28,973 bases of DNA, from assembly GCA_030639305.1 (NCBI GenBank), contig DAOWCY010000079.1:1-28973 (forward strand), in the 5' to 3' direction. The position numbers and the translations under genes were made by a program. Below the pieces are notes generated by a model that saw only the letters and a list, made by a program, of their open reading frames with translations, did no database searches and was not told where the DNA came from. The stretch comes from JAGLQA01 sp023135565 (GTDB taxonomy: Bacteria; Acidobacteriota; Aminicenantia; UBA2199). The first letter of the stretch is position 1, and each line of letters starts with the position of its first letter. Of this stretch, positions 1 to 6,651 are shown in pieces.

Positions 1-230
1 GGTGCGTGCGAATGTTACAATGTTACGGAAAACCGGGGGAGCGGAAACCGGAAAAATGTGCACGGTGCATGACTTTATGACTTTTTCAATTTGGTTTTAG
101 GATAGAACGAAAAAAAAGTCAAACGCCGACCCCGGATTCCTGGTGAATAGTGCAGCGCAGCAGGAGAAAATGTGGCAAAACAAGACTTGACCCCAGGATT
201 CCAAGCGCCCCAACTCATAAAAACCGTTTA
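1..230. other. Non-coding region with transposon-end relics
   Basis: I see no convincing gene here. At 54-90 there is a palindromic segment (TGCAC-G-GTGCA followed by a TTATGAC motif) that recurs inverted at about 15135-15171. At 177-195 there is a 19-nt match, in the opposite orientation, to the end of the 80-bp repeat at 27841 and 28791. A shorter related motif, GACCCC followed by GGATTCC, occurs twice (about 129-140 and 189-201). Motifs of this kind flank REP-associated tyrosine transposases, so the stretch is probably a mosaic of decayed element ends. Confidence 0.5.
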
Positions 231-1361
231 TTATAGGTATTTTAGGGTTTCATAATTTTTTATTTTAACTTTCTTGATGACCGTTTCATCCTTCGCATCC
301 CTCTCGATAACATAAAAACAACCGCTCTTGAATAATACCGGCAGGTAAGGAAATTCCGCTTCATAAAGAAAACGCCCTTTTTTACCGAATATTTCGACTT
401 TTCCAATTTTACTGTCATCGAGAATGGATTTTTTTCGCACTACATAGATTCTTCCTTTTTCGTCGCTCAAAATCTTCTCTATAAATGGACGATGAGGTGG
501 GAATATTAATCTTTTGACCATCTCTTTGCCATAAAGCCGTTTAAACTCGTCCATTTCCGCAGAGCTTATTTTGTGCGGTTTTTCGCCTTTATCTATAATA
601 AATTGGACAGCGCCGGACAGGTCGGTAACATAGATTTTATAGTACAAATTTTCGCAGTAACACAAGCGGTTCTCTAAAAGAGGAGAAAATAAAAATTCGG
701 AAGAATAAAAATGAGGCGAACCACCCATCACACCGCCGCTTTTATTTCCTTTTATTTGCACTTCCCGGTCCGGGAAAAAGGCTATATCCTTAACTTTCTC
801 GCCTTTCTCATTATATTTTCTCAATATCTTCGCGACCCCGGAAGCAGTTATTCCCCGGCTGACACCATAGATATTTTTCGCCCCGTCTATAAAAACTCTC
901 CCCATTGTCATCCCGCCGAGGGGGATATTTTTAATAAAACGGCCTTTATTATCGAAGCAAACCAGTTTGGTACTATCGTTGATATAGAGGTTATCCTGTT
1001 TGTGGATAAAGAGGTTCCGGGGAAAATTATATTCACCCGGGCCCTGGCCTGCCGTGCCTATCCTGGCGATAAATTTGCTTTTTTTGTTAAATTTCAATAC
1101 CCGCCTGAAATCCAGCAAATAGAGACTGCCTCTCGAATCTACGGTTAGATCCGTAATCCGGCGGAACATAAAGTTTTCATCTTTCTCGGATTCCTGTATC
1201 AGGGTGGTCTCTTCCACTTCCAATTTAAGTAAACCGAAAGCCGGTTTGTCTGCTTTAAAAATAATTGTCCCGGATTTGTCTAAACTGTTCCCGGTTCCCA
1301 GCGCACCCCCAAAAAACAACACCCACAAAAAAGTAAAAAAACAAAAAGTTCTTTTTTTCAT
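231..1361 (-). CDS. Secreted six-bladed beta-propeller (NHL/TolB-like) protein
   Basis: This is a 376-residue exported protein. Its N-terminus (MKKRTFCFF then a hydrophobic stretch to about residue 22) looks like a signal peptide. The rest carries propeller-blade repeats: ITDLTVDSRGSLYLLD, the GxGPGEY motif near residue 105, NLYIND, and NIYGVS. The start at 1361 is preferred over an ATG four codons upstream because GAGGTATAAA lies just before it; the same AGGTATAAAATG context precedes the small peptide gene at 1726. The protein is a partial paralogue of the propeller gene at 1752-2858. It lies last in the minus-strand cluster, behind a terminator. Propellers of this type are usually envelope binding or scaffold proteins; no catalytic residues are evident, so the function is unknown. 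Confidence 0.8.
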   Translation of the reverse strand: MKKRTFCFFTFLWVLFFGGALGTGNSLDKSGTIIFKADKPAFGLLKLEVEETTLIQESEKDENFMFRRITDLTVDSRGSLYLLDFRRVLKFNKKSKFIARIGTAGQGPGEYNFPRNLFIHKQDNLYINDSTKLVCFDNKGRFIKNIPLGGMTMGRVFIDGAKNIYGVSRGITASGVAKILRKYNEKGEKVKDIAFFPDREVQIKGNKSGGVMGGSPHFYSSEFLFSPLLENRLCYCENLYYKIYVTDLSGAVQFIIDKGEKPHKISSAEMDEFKRLYGKEMVKRLIFPPHRPFIEKILSDEKGRIYVVRKKSILDDSKIGKVEIFGKKGRFLYEAEFPYLPVLFKSGCFYVIERDAKDETVIKKVKIKNYETLKYL

Positions 1362-1423
1362 TTTATACCTCATTTTTTCTTACCGGGAGATTTTTATAGC
1401 AGAGTTTACATAAATTTGCAAGT

Positions 1424-1475
1424 AAAAAAGAATTCCGGGTCTGGGGGTTGGAAACCCCAGCCCCCACTACCCGGG
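1424..1475 (-). terminator. Rho-independent terminator after the Cys-rich peptide gene
   Basis: Read on the minus strand, a GC-rich nested hairpin (CCGGGT pairing with ACCCGG, and inside it CTGGGG pairing with CCCCAG) is followed by GAATTC and a run of six T. It sits about 25 nt past the stop of the peptide gene and before the start of the next propeller gene, so it probably reduces or ends transcription between them. Confidence 0.7.
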
Positions 1476-1498
1476 ATTTGTTCTTTATGCCGGCCTGA

Positions 1499-1726
1499 TT
1501 ATCGTGCCGGTGTACACCCGAAAACCGCGGATGAATTACCGCATGTGCACATTGCAAAGCCAATGCCTGCTATGCACTTCTCGTTCCCAAGGCAGTCACC
1601 GAAAGTCTCACACCAAGCGCCACAAGACGCTACCGCAGCACAGGCATCGAGGATCGAATAAGATGCTCCTAAAACAACAGCCAGGATAACAGCAATCACC
1701 GCTATCCTTTTCAATGATTTTATCAT
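1499..1726 (-). CDS. Small secreted cysteine-rich peptide (75 aa)
   Basis: I do not recognise a named family. The 75-residue product has a basic start (MIKSLKR), a hydrophobic segment at about residues 8-26 that can act as a signal peptide or anchor, and then a 47-residue region with eight cysteines (29, 35, 39, 45, 51, 60, 62, 71). Eight Cys in so short an exported domain suggests up to four disulfides. A strong ribosome site (AAAGGAGG, then TATAAA) precedes the ATG. The gene lies 25 nt after the propeller lipoprotein and is followed by a terminator. In Bacteroidota, small NVEALA-type peptides sit next to six-bladed propeller genes in a similar way. That parallel is from layout only, since the NVEALA motif itself is absent. 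Possible roles are a signalling or bacteriocin-like peptide, or a structural surface peptide. Confidence 0.75.
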   Translation of the reverse strand: MIKSLKRIAVIAVILAVVLGASYSILDACAAVASCGAWCETFGDCLGNEKCIAGIGFAMCTCGNSSAVFGCTPAR

Positions 1727-1751
1727 TTTATACCTCCTTTTTTTTATGGTC

Positions 1752-2858
1752 TTAAAATTTAAAAAGGTAAACCCTTTTACTTCCTTCTATATTTCCAATG
1801 GCACAGCGTTTGTTCTTCCCGGTGATAATGAGTTGGTCGATGCGGCGAACCGGCTTTCCATGCAGGGTTAATTTTAGCTTTTTTTGGGGAATTCCGGCAG
1901 TGTCTACACATATAATAGTATTCCTGCTGCTTTTTTGATCGTAACAATCTACAGACATATACCCTCTCCCTTCCCGGTCTACGGCAAAGCTTGAACAATA
2001 ATTTATAGCCCTGGCACCCCATTCAGCGGTTTTTATTGCACCCGGCATGTCCATCCCACCTTCGATACCCTCCTTATTAAGGCGTTGAATTTCCTCTATT
2101 TTAGAGTTTTTTAAATCGTGGTAATAAACCTCTCTCCCGGTAAAATCATAACAGAATACGGCGGGGTAGAAACGAAAAGCTCCGTAAATTTTGTTTTTAA
2201 CCGATGTTAAATAGGATGTATTAAAGAAGGAATAACCGAAAAATTTGTGAGATCGAATGATTTTGCCAAATGCGTCCTTTTTTTTTCCTTTTTCGGAAAA
2301 AACGGATATTAGCTTTTGTTGGTTGTAATTTTTCTCATCGAAATACCTGATATTGAGAAATATATTCCCCTTATCTACACATAATGTCTCCGCCCAGTAT
2401 GCATCGCTGAACTTCATCCAGGAGACAAAATTACCGGCTGTGTCATAAATCTTTAGACTTCTCCCCCTATTATCAAGGATATATAGTTTATCTTTTTCTA
2501 TAAATAGACCCCAGGGGTAATATAAACCGTCTCCTTCCATACCGACATGCCCGATCCGGTTTAGAAACCGGCCCTTGATATCGAACTTTAGCACGCAGTG
2601 TTGTTGGGAATCGGCGAAGTATAAATTCTCGGTTTCGTCCATGGCAAAAGCGCAGCTATATTCTCCTAAATCTCCATCATCGATTTTTGGTTCCAGGTTT
2701 GACAGGTCCAATATCTCCCGCGCCTCTATTTCCTGCACCGGGATTTTCCCCGGCTTACAAGCTGGCGCAGCTAAGGCCGAGAACATTGCAAAAAAAATAA
2801 TTATGAACCTGTATGCTTTCCCTGGTTTTTGTTTAAATAATTCTTTCATGTTCTCCAT
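1752..2858 (-). CDS. Six-bladed beta-propeller lipoprotein
   Basis: This is a 368-residue exported protein. A basic N-terminus and a hydrophobic stretch (about 17-31) end in LAAPAC with Cys34, a weak lipobox, so it may be a lipoprotein. Blade-like repeats follow: CAFAMDETENLYFAD, the RIGHVGMEGDGLYYPWGL segment equivalent to the GxGPGEF motif, KLYILD, and GRGYMSVD. The start at 2858 has GAGGTA immediately before it; a second ATG three codons in (GGAG-AAC-ATG) is also possible. Only 7 nt separate it from the redoxin gene upstream, and the Cys-rich peptide gene follows by 25 nt, so the three are probably co-transcribed. It is probably an envelope-anchored binding or scaffold protein; the ligand is unknown. 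Confidence 0.8.
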   Translation of the reverse strand: MENMKELFKQKPGKAYRFIIIFFAMFSALAAPACKPGKIPVQEIEAREILDLSNLEPKIDDGDLGEYSCAFAMDETENLYFADSQQHCVLKFDIKGRFLNRIGHVGMEGDGLYYPWGLFIEKDKLYILDNRGRSLKIYDTAGNFVSWMKFSDAYWAETLCVDKGNIFLNIRYFDEKNYNQQKLISVFSEKGKKKDAFGKIIRSHKFFGYSFFNTSYLTSVKNKIYGAFRFYPAVFCYDFTGREVYYHDLKNSKIEEIQRLNKEGIEGGMDMPGAIKTAEWGARAINYCSSFAVDREGRGYMSVDCYDQKSSRNTIICVDTAGIPQKKLKLTLHGKPVRRIDQLIITGKNKRCAIGNIEGSKRVYLFKF

Positions 2859-2865
2859 TACCTCG

Positions 2866-3864
2866 CTATTCGATCGATTTTGTTATTTCTTCAAACAACT
2901 GCGTTTCCGACATTCGCCTGCTTTCCGCAAAAACGACTTTCCCAGTGTTGTTTATCACGATGGTTAAAGGGTCTGTTTTATGGGATTCGTCGGTTATATA
3001 TATCTCTTCATCGGTAAAAATACCGGCGCTTATATATTTGTCGAAAGGCATCTCAATATGACTTTCCCACTCTGCTATGTCTTTTTCATCGAAAGGTTTA
3101 AAAAAAACAAGGATAACTTTAGCCTCTTTTTTGCGCTTCCGCAGGATTTCCCGGAGCTTGATTAAATTTTTCACCCGGCTGCCGGTTCTGCACACGCTGC
3201 ACACCGAAGATAAAAAAGTAACGATAAGATTCTTATCCCGGAAAGACGAAAAATTCCTTACCCATTTTGAATATACTTCTTTTAATTCGACGTTGGGGGC
3301 TTTTTTATCTTTTACAAATAAGGTTTGCCCTTTGGGGGCCGGGAAATCATAGAAAATCTTCCCCAAAACTTCCAATTCTATTAATTGTCTTAAGGTTTCA
3401 GGATTAACCAGGGATGAGGTGTTGAATTTAATTTTTCCATTTCTATTGATAATAACCGTACCCCCACAGCAGTCCCTGATGTTAAAGTTTTGAAAAATTT
3501 TTTTACTACTGTCTGCGATTAGCGGAAAAGTAATCGTGCTTTCCAGGTTTTCGCCGATATTTTCTTTTTTTTCGGTTATCCCGAAAATCACCAGCCCCTT
3601 ATCTTTATATCTATTATATACAATTTGTGCATAAGCCAGGAGGGCTTTATGCTTCGTCACACTGGGTTTAAAAAACAGGAGGGCGAGAACTTTATTCTCC
3701 CGGTTAGAGATTTCGATCCTTTTGCCTTTTATATCGACTGTTGAAAGTCTAATTTCCTTATTTTTTTGTTGGGTTTTTTTCGGGGATTTGGCATTTACGC
3801 TCCCTCCTATTACCGACACAATCACGCATAACACCCAGACCTTGAAAAGTTTTCCAAAAACCAT
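2866..3864 (-). CDS. Exported protein with two thioredoxin-like (redoxin/TlpA-type) domains
   Basis: The product has 332 residues. A signal peptide covers about residues 1-25. Two tandem redoxin folds follow, at about 36-165 and 183-330. The second contains the redox motif CSVC at 222-225. In the first, the position expected for CxxC reads FKPSVTKH and holds no cysteine; a CC pair occurs later, at 132-133. The family (AhpC/TSA-TlpA) handles thiol-disulfide exchange in the periplasm, so the second domain is probably active and the first probably serves binding. It is the first gene of the minus-strand operon, directly behind a sigma-70-type promoter and without a Shine-Dalgarno. Its position two genes before an eight-Cys peptide suggests it may manage that peptide's disulfides; this is inference. 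Confidence 0.82.
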   Translation of the reverse strand: MVFGKLFKVWVLCVIVSVIGGSVNAKSPKKTQQKNKEIRLSTVDIKGKRIEISNRENKVLALLFFKPSVTKHKALLAYAQIVYNRYKDKGLVIFGITEKKENIGENLESTITFPLIADSSKKIFQNFNIRDCCGGTVIINRNGKIKFNTSSLVNPETLRQLIELEVLGKIFYDFPAPKGQTLFVKDKKAPNVELKEVYSKWVRNFSSFRDKNLIVTFLSSVCSVCRTGSRVKNLIKLREILRKRKKEAKVILVFFKPFDEKDIAEWESHIEMPFDKYISAGIFTDEEIYITDESHKTDPLTIVINNTGKVVFAESRRMSETQLFEEITKSIE

Positions 3865-3869
3865 ATTTC

Positions 3870-3898
3870 ATTATAACAACCCAAAATTAAAAACTCAA
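3870..3898 (-). promoter_or_regulatory. Sigma-70-type promoter of the redoxin/propeller operon (leaderless)
   Basis: On the minus strand, TTGAGT (3893-3898), a 17-nt spacer and a perfect TATAAT (3870-3875) lie upstream of the ATG at 3864. Only 5 nt separate the -10 box from the start codon, so transcription should begin at or next to the A of ATG. No Shine-Dalgarno is present. Confidence 0.7.
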
Positions 3899-4324
3899 GG
3901 CCCTAAAGCCCTTTTTCTTAATTTTTTCAAACAGCAGGCAAATGTCCATATAGCGGTTGTTTACACTTATTTTTGCTTAAAAACCGCTGCACCGAAAGCG
4001 AACAATTTTTGTAATCCTGTGGTTCAGGTATAAAAAATTCCAGGCTGTCCGGGAACCGTCCCCATGGGAACTACCATCTAAACCAAAACTGTCGCAATAC
4101 GAAAAAAACCGGGGATTATGCCCGGGGCAAACCGAAAAAAAAGATCGAATTCGGGATGATCCCCGCCGGAACAGTTATTAATGGCTGACGGCGATCTTTT
4201 AGGGCACACCCCCATGAAATTAAAAGTGCTTCCCCAAGAACTAAAAATCCTGGTTGAAGCGCTTGTCCCTAAAAAGGCGCTGATTTTATCTTTTTCCCAA
4301 AACCGGATGTTAAATTTGAAATAC
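3899..4324. other. Divergent intergenic region, no gene recognised
   Basis: This stretch separates two divergent transcription units. A 60-codon open frame at 4181-4363 has no convincing ribosome site or family. Short GC-rich inverted segments occur around 4100-4180 (CCGGGGATTATGCCCGGGG and similar), but I cannot match them to a known riboswitch. Confidence 0.4.
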
Positions 4325-4354
4325 TGGAAAATTGAGGCCATTCTATGGTATAAT
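4325..4354 (+). promoter_or_regulatory. Extended -10 promoter for the signalling island
   Basis: A perfect TATAAT at 4349-4354 is preceded by TGG (the extended -10 TGn). A partial -35 (TGGAAA, 4325-4330) lies 18 nt upstream. It implies a leader of about 40 nt before the ATG at 4400. Confidence 0.6.
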
Positions 4355-4399
4355 ATATTTTAAAAATTAGTATGAGAAATAGCATGCATAGAAGGAAAG

Positions 4400-5476
4400 A
4401 TGAATAAACAAAATATACTAATTGTCGATGATGAGTTGGTTTTCGCTCGTGCGATCAAGAACCATCTAACACGAAAGAGCCTTAGGTACGATATAAAAAC
4501 AGCTCCTAACGGTAAGGACGCCCTGGAAACTTTGATAGGCAATCATATAGACCTGGTAGTATTGGATATAAATATGCCTGTAATGGACGGCATCGAGTTT
4601 CTCATGGAACTTCACAACGAAAAAATATGGCTGCCCATTATTATCCTGACAGGCTCCATCATTATGCCGGAGGCGGGAGAAGGGAAAATATTCAGCGAAT
4701 ACGGCATCGTGGAATACTTAGAAAAACCGGTGGACTTCGATGATTTGGATAAAAAAGTAGAAGAGGTGCTGAATCATTTCGAAATTGTCAAAAAACCTGC
4801 TTCCGGCATCGGTTTACCTACGATACTGAGGGTAATCGATAGTGAAAAAAGGACAGGAATTTTGACTGTTAAATCCGAGCAGCGAACGATACGGATTTTT
4901 TTCAGGAATGGGGACGTAGTAGACGCCGAAGCGAAAAATCTTTCGGCTGAAGAAGCCTTTGAAACATGCCTGAGGAACGACAGCAGCGATACCAAGATAA
5001 GTATAGAGTATATCAACCATAGGAGAGAAAAAAAGATCAACATATCCTTCTATGAGGTACTGCTCGATGAATCCTGGCTGATAAAGGAAGACATCGAACC
5101 CAAAAAAAAGGAAGAACCAACCGCGCCCACAGAACCCACGGAAGTTTTCGAGGGTTTAGGCTCGGTGCGGGGCTTTATCGGGGCTGCTGTTTTTCACCGC
5201 AGCGGCTCGGTGATAGATTCAAAAATAAAGGGCGACGTAGACTTGCGGCAGATGGGGGAGCTTGCCGTCGAACTTTTCCAGGCAGCCGGTGTTTTTACAG
5301 AAAAGATGAAGTGGGGCAGCGCCGATTTTATTGAAATACGCACAGCAGATATTATTTTTGTATACACCGGTATCGTACCCGGCATGTCGGCTTTAGGTGT
5401 GGTATTGGATAATACGGTCAATATGGGGCGGATAAAGCTCGAAATCCAGAAAGTAGTCAAAAAGTTTTCGCAATAA
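4400..5476 (+). CDS. Response regulator: REC-PATAN(DUF4388)-Roadblock protein
   Basis: This is a 358-residue cytoplasmic signalling protein. The receiver domain (about 1-125) has the acidic pair D10-D11, phospho-acceptor D56 in VVLDINMP, the LTG threonine region and the EKP lysine. A PATAN/DUF4388 domain follows at about 130-225 (TGILTVKSEQRTIRIFF, GDVVDAEA). After a Lys/Glu/Pro linker comes a Roadblock/LC7 domain at about 250-355 (GFIGAAVFHRSGSVIDS ... LGVVLDNTVNMGRIKLEI). Roadblock proteins commonly regulate small Ras-like GTPases such as MglA, but no GTPase gene is in the window. The ATG follows AAGGAAAG. The next plus-strand gene at 5682 is a paralogue lacking Roadblock. Output is probably by protein-protein contact rather than DNA binding. 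Confidence 0.85.
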   Translation: MNKQNILIVDDELVFARAIKNHLTRKSLRYDIKTAPNGKDALETLIGNHIDLVVLDINMPVMDGIEFLMELHNEKIWLPIIILTGSIIMPEAGEGKIFSEYGIVEYLEKPVDFDDLDKKVEEVLNHFEIVKKPASGIGLPTILRVIDSEKRTGILTVKSEQRTIRIFFRNGDVVDAEAKNLSAEEAFETCLRNDSSDTKISIEYINHRREKKINISFYEVLLDESWLIKEDIEPKKKEEPTAPTEPTEVFEGLGSVRGFIGAAVFHRSGSVIDSKIKGDVDLRQMGELAVELFQAAGVFTEKMKWGSADFIEIRTADIIFVYTGIVPGMSALGVVLDNTVNMGRIKLEIQKVVKKFSQ

Positions 5477-5510
5477 CCCGTCAACTATAGTTGCCCGGTT
5501 ATTTATCGAA

Positions 5511-5652
5511 AGAGCTCAGGATGAGCTCCTCTGAGTTCTCTCGAGTACCTCCTCAACCTGAGTTCTCCTGATCTCCTCCTGATCTCTCTTGAGCTCCTCC
5601 TTGATCTCCTCTGAGTGCTCCTTGAGCTCCTCCTGATCTCTCTCGAGCTCCT
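5511..5652 (-). repeat. Degenerate 21-bp repeat cluster (GAGCTC-rich), copy 1
   Basis: This polypyrimidine tract is built of roughly six degenerate units of about 21 bp, typified by TGATCTCTCTTGAGCTCCTCC, with some units longer or shorter. The reverse complement of the same unit forms the tandem array at 24931-25050. Here it fills the gap between the two REC-PATAN paralogues and ends directly upstream of the sigma-54 promoter. There are no spacers, so it is not a CRISPR array. Confidence 0.8.
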
Positions 5653-5653
5653 G

Positions 5654-5670
5654 TTGGCATGAAATATGCT
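5654..5670 (+). promoter_or_regulatory. Sigma-54 (-24/-12) promoter
   Basis: TTGGCATGAAATATGCT matches the sigma-54 consensus YTGGCACGRNNNTTGCW at all but two defined positions, with the required GG-N10-GC spacing (GG 5656-5657, GC 5668-5669). The predicted start at about 5681 is one base before the ATG of the next gene, and there is no Shine-Dalgarno. A sigma-54 activator is encoded downstream at 13432. Confidence 0.65.
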
Positions 5671-5681
5671 AACTATTTATT

Positions 5682-6386
5682 ATGGACAGACAAATGGACA
5701 GACAAACGATATTAGTTGTAGATGATGAAATGGTTTTTGTTCGTTCGATCAGCAGCCATTTAGTTGAGACAGGCAGTGGAGAATATTCAGTTAAAGAAGC
5801 TTATAATGGCCGGGAAGCGCTGGAAATCATCGAAAAAGAGAGAGTTGACCTGGTTATTTTAGATATCAATATGCCGGTACTGGACGGCATCGAGACGTTG
5901 ATAGAGCTTCATAACCGCTGTATATGGCTGCCGATAATCATACTAACCGGTCTTATGGTTGTCACCCAGGGTGAAGGAAATATATTCGAAGATTTCGGTA
6001 TAGTGGAGTATATGGAGAAGCCGGTTCATTTTGAAAGGTTAGATAAAAGGGCGGCAGAGGTATTAAACCGTTTCGCGGAGATCGAGAAACCGGCTTCAGG
6101 CATCGGGCTTCCCCTGATACTGCGGGTCATCGAAAACGAAAGAAAGACAGGCGTATTAACTGTCACCTACGGGAAGAGAACCTGGAGAATTTTCTTTAAA
6201 GACGGAGATGTGGTAGACGTCGAATCTATGGGGTTATCAGCGGAAGAAGCATTTAACGAATGCCTGCGGGCCGTAGGTAAAAAAGAGAAGAAAATAAGCA
6301 TAGAATACTTACATCATGAAAGGGAAAAAAGGATAGAGAAATCTTTGTCACGGATGCTGCTCGATATGGCGGAAAAAAAAGAATAG
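5682..6386 (+). CDS. Response regulator: REC-PATAN(DUF4388) protein
   Basis: The product has 234 residues and is a close paralogue of the protein at 4400, sharing order and many motifs. The REC domain spans about 1-130 (D14-D15, phospho-acceptor D61 in VILDINMP, LTG, EKP lysine). The PATAN/DUF4388 domain spans about 135-225 (TGVLTVTYGKRTWRIFF, GDVVDVES). It lacks the Roadblock domain and ends after the PATAN part. The first codons repeat a tetrapeptide (MDRQMDRQ), so an ATG four codons later is an alternative start. There is no Shine-Dalgarno; a sigma-54 promoter lies 14 nt upstream. It probably works as a phosphorylation-dependent adaptor in the same pathway as its paralogue. Confidence 0.85.
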   Translation: MDRQMDRQTILVVDDEMVFVRSISSHLVETGSGEYSVKEAYNGREALEIIEKERVDLVILDINMPVLDGIETLIELHNRCIWLPIIILTGLMVVTQGEGNIFEDFGIVEYMEKPVHFERLDKRAAEVLNRFAEIEKPASGIGLPLILRVIENERKTGVLTVTYGKRTWRIFFKDGDVVDVESMGLSAEEAFNECLRAVGKKEKKISIEYLHHEREKRIEKSLSRMLLDMAEKKE

Positions 6387-6399
6387 CAGGGAAACGGAG

Positions 6400-6454
6400 C
6401 AACTTTTTTTGCAGGTAGGAGCTTAAAAGGGAAATTTGTCAACTTTTTTTGCAG
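6400..6454 (+). repeat. Pair of 15-bp direct repeats
   Basis: CAACTTTTTTTGCAG occurs at 6400-6414 and identically at 6440-6454, exactly 40 bp apart, between a stop codon and the terminator. No function is evident; paired protein-binding sites or a small duplication are possible. Confidence 0.6.
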
Positions 6455-6477
6455 CAAAAAAGATCAAACCATCTTCC

Positions 6478-6520
6478 ACCGGCAGCGTACAATCATCAGC
6501 CGCCGGTTATTTTTTTTTTA
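6478..6520 (+). terminator. Rho-independent terminator
   Basis: ACCGGC (6478-6483) pairs with GCCGGT (6502-6507) around an 18-nt loop and is followed by a run of nine or more T. It ends the REC-PATAN transcript before the sigma-54 promoter of the next gene. Confidence 0.65.
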
Positions 6521-6623
6521 TTTATTTAAAATGTGACCGTTTTGATTCATTTATAGAGGTTATTGGATAGTAATAGCAGCCCTGTCGCCGACCGGATACT
6601 GAAAACTGAATGCTGCCGCTGCT

Positions 6624-6640
6624 TTGGCATCAAAAATGCT
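6624..6640 (+). promoter_or_regulatory. Sigma-54 (-24/-12) promoter
   Basis: TTGGCATCAAAAATGCT has GG at 6626-6627 and GC at 6638-6639, the GG-N10-GC arrangement. It closely resembles the site at 5654. The distance from GC to the downstream ATG is 14 nt in both cases, so this transcript also would begin next to the start codon at 6652. Confidence 0.65.
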
Positions 6641-6651
6641 AATCGTTTTTT

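Noticed and set aside
711..1148. Plus-strand open frame of 145 codons
   Set aside because: It lies wholly antisense to the propeller gene, has no ribosome site and no family resemblance.
4034..4180. Possible riboswitch upstream of the signalling island
   Set aside because: Some GC-rich inverted segments are present, but no conserved core of a known class (such as GEMM) could be recognised, and the promoter lies downstream of it.
4181..4363. 60-codon plus-strand open frame in the divergent intergenic region
   Set aside because: It has no Shine-Dalgarno and no recognisable family, and it overlaps the promoter of the next gene.
5511..5652. Possible CRISPR array
   Set aside because: Units are directly adjacent and degenerate, with no unique spacers and no cas genes in the window.
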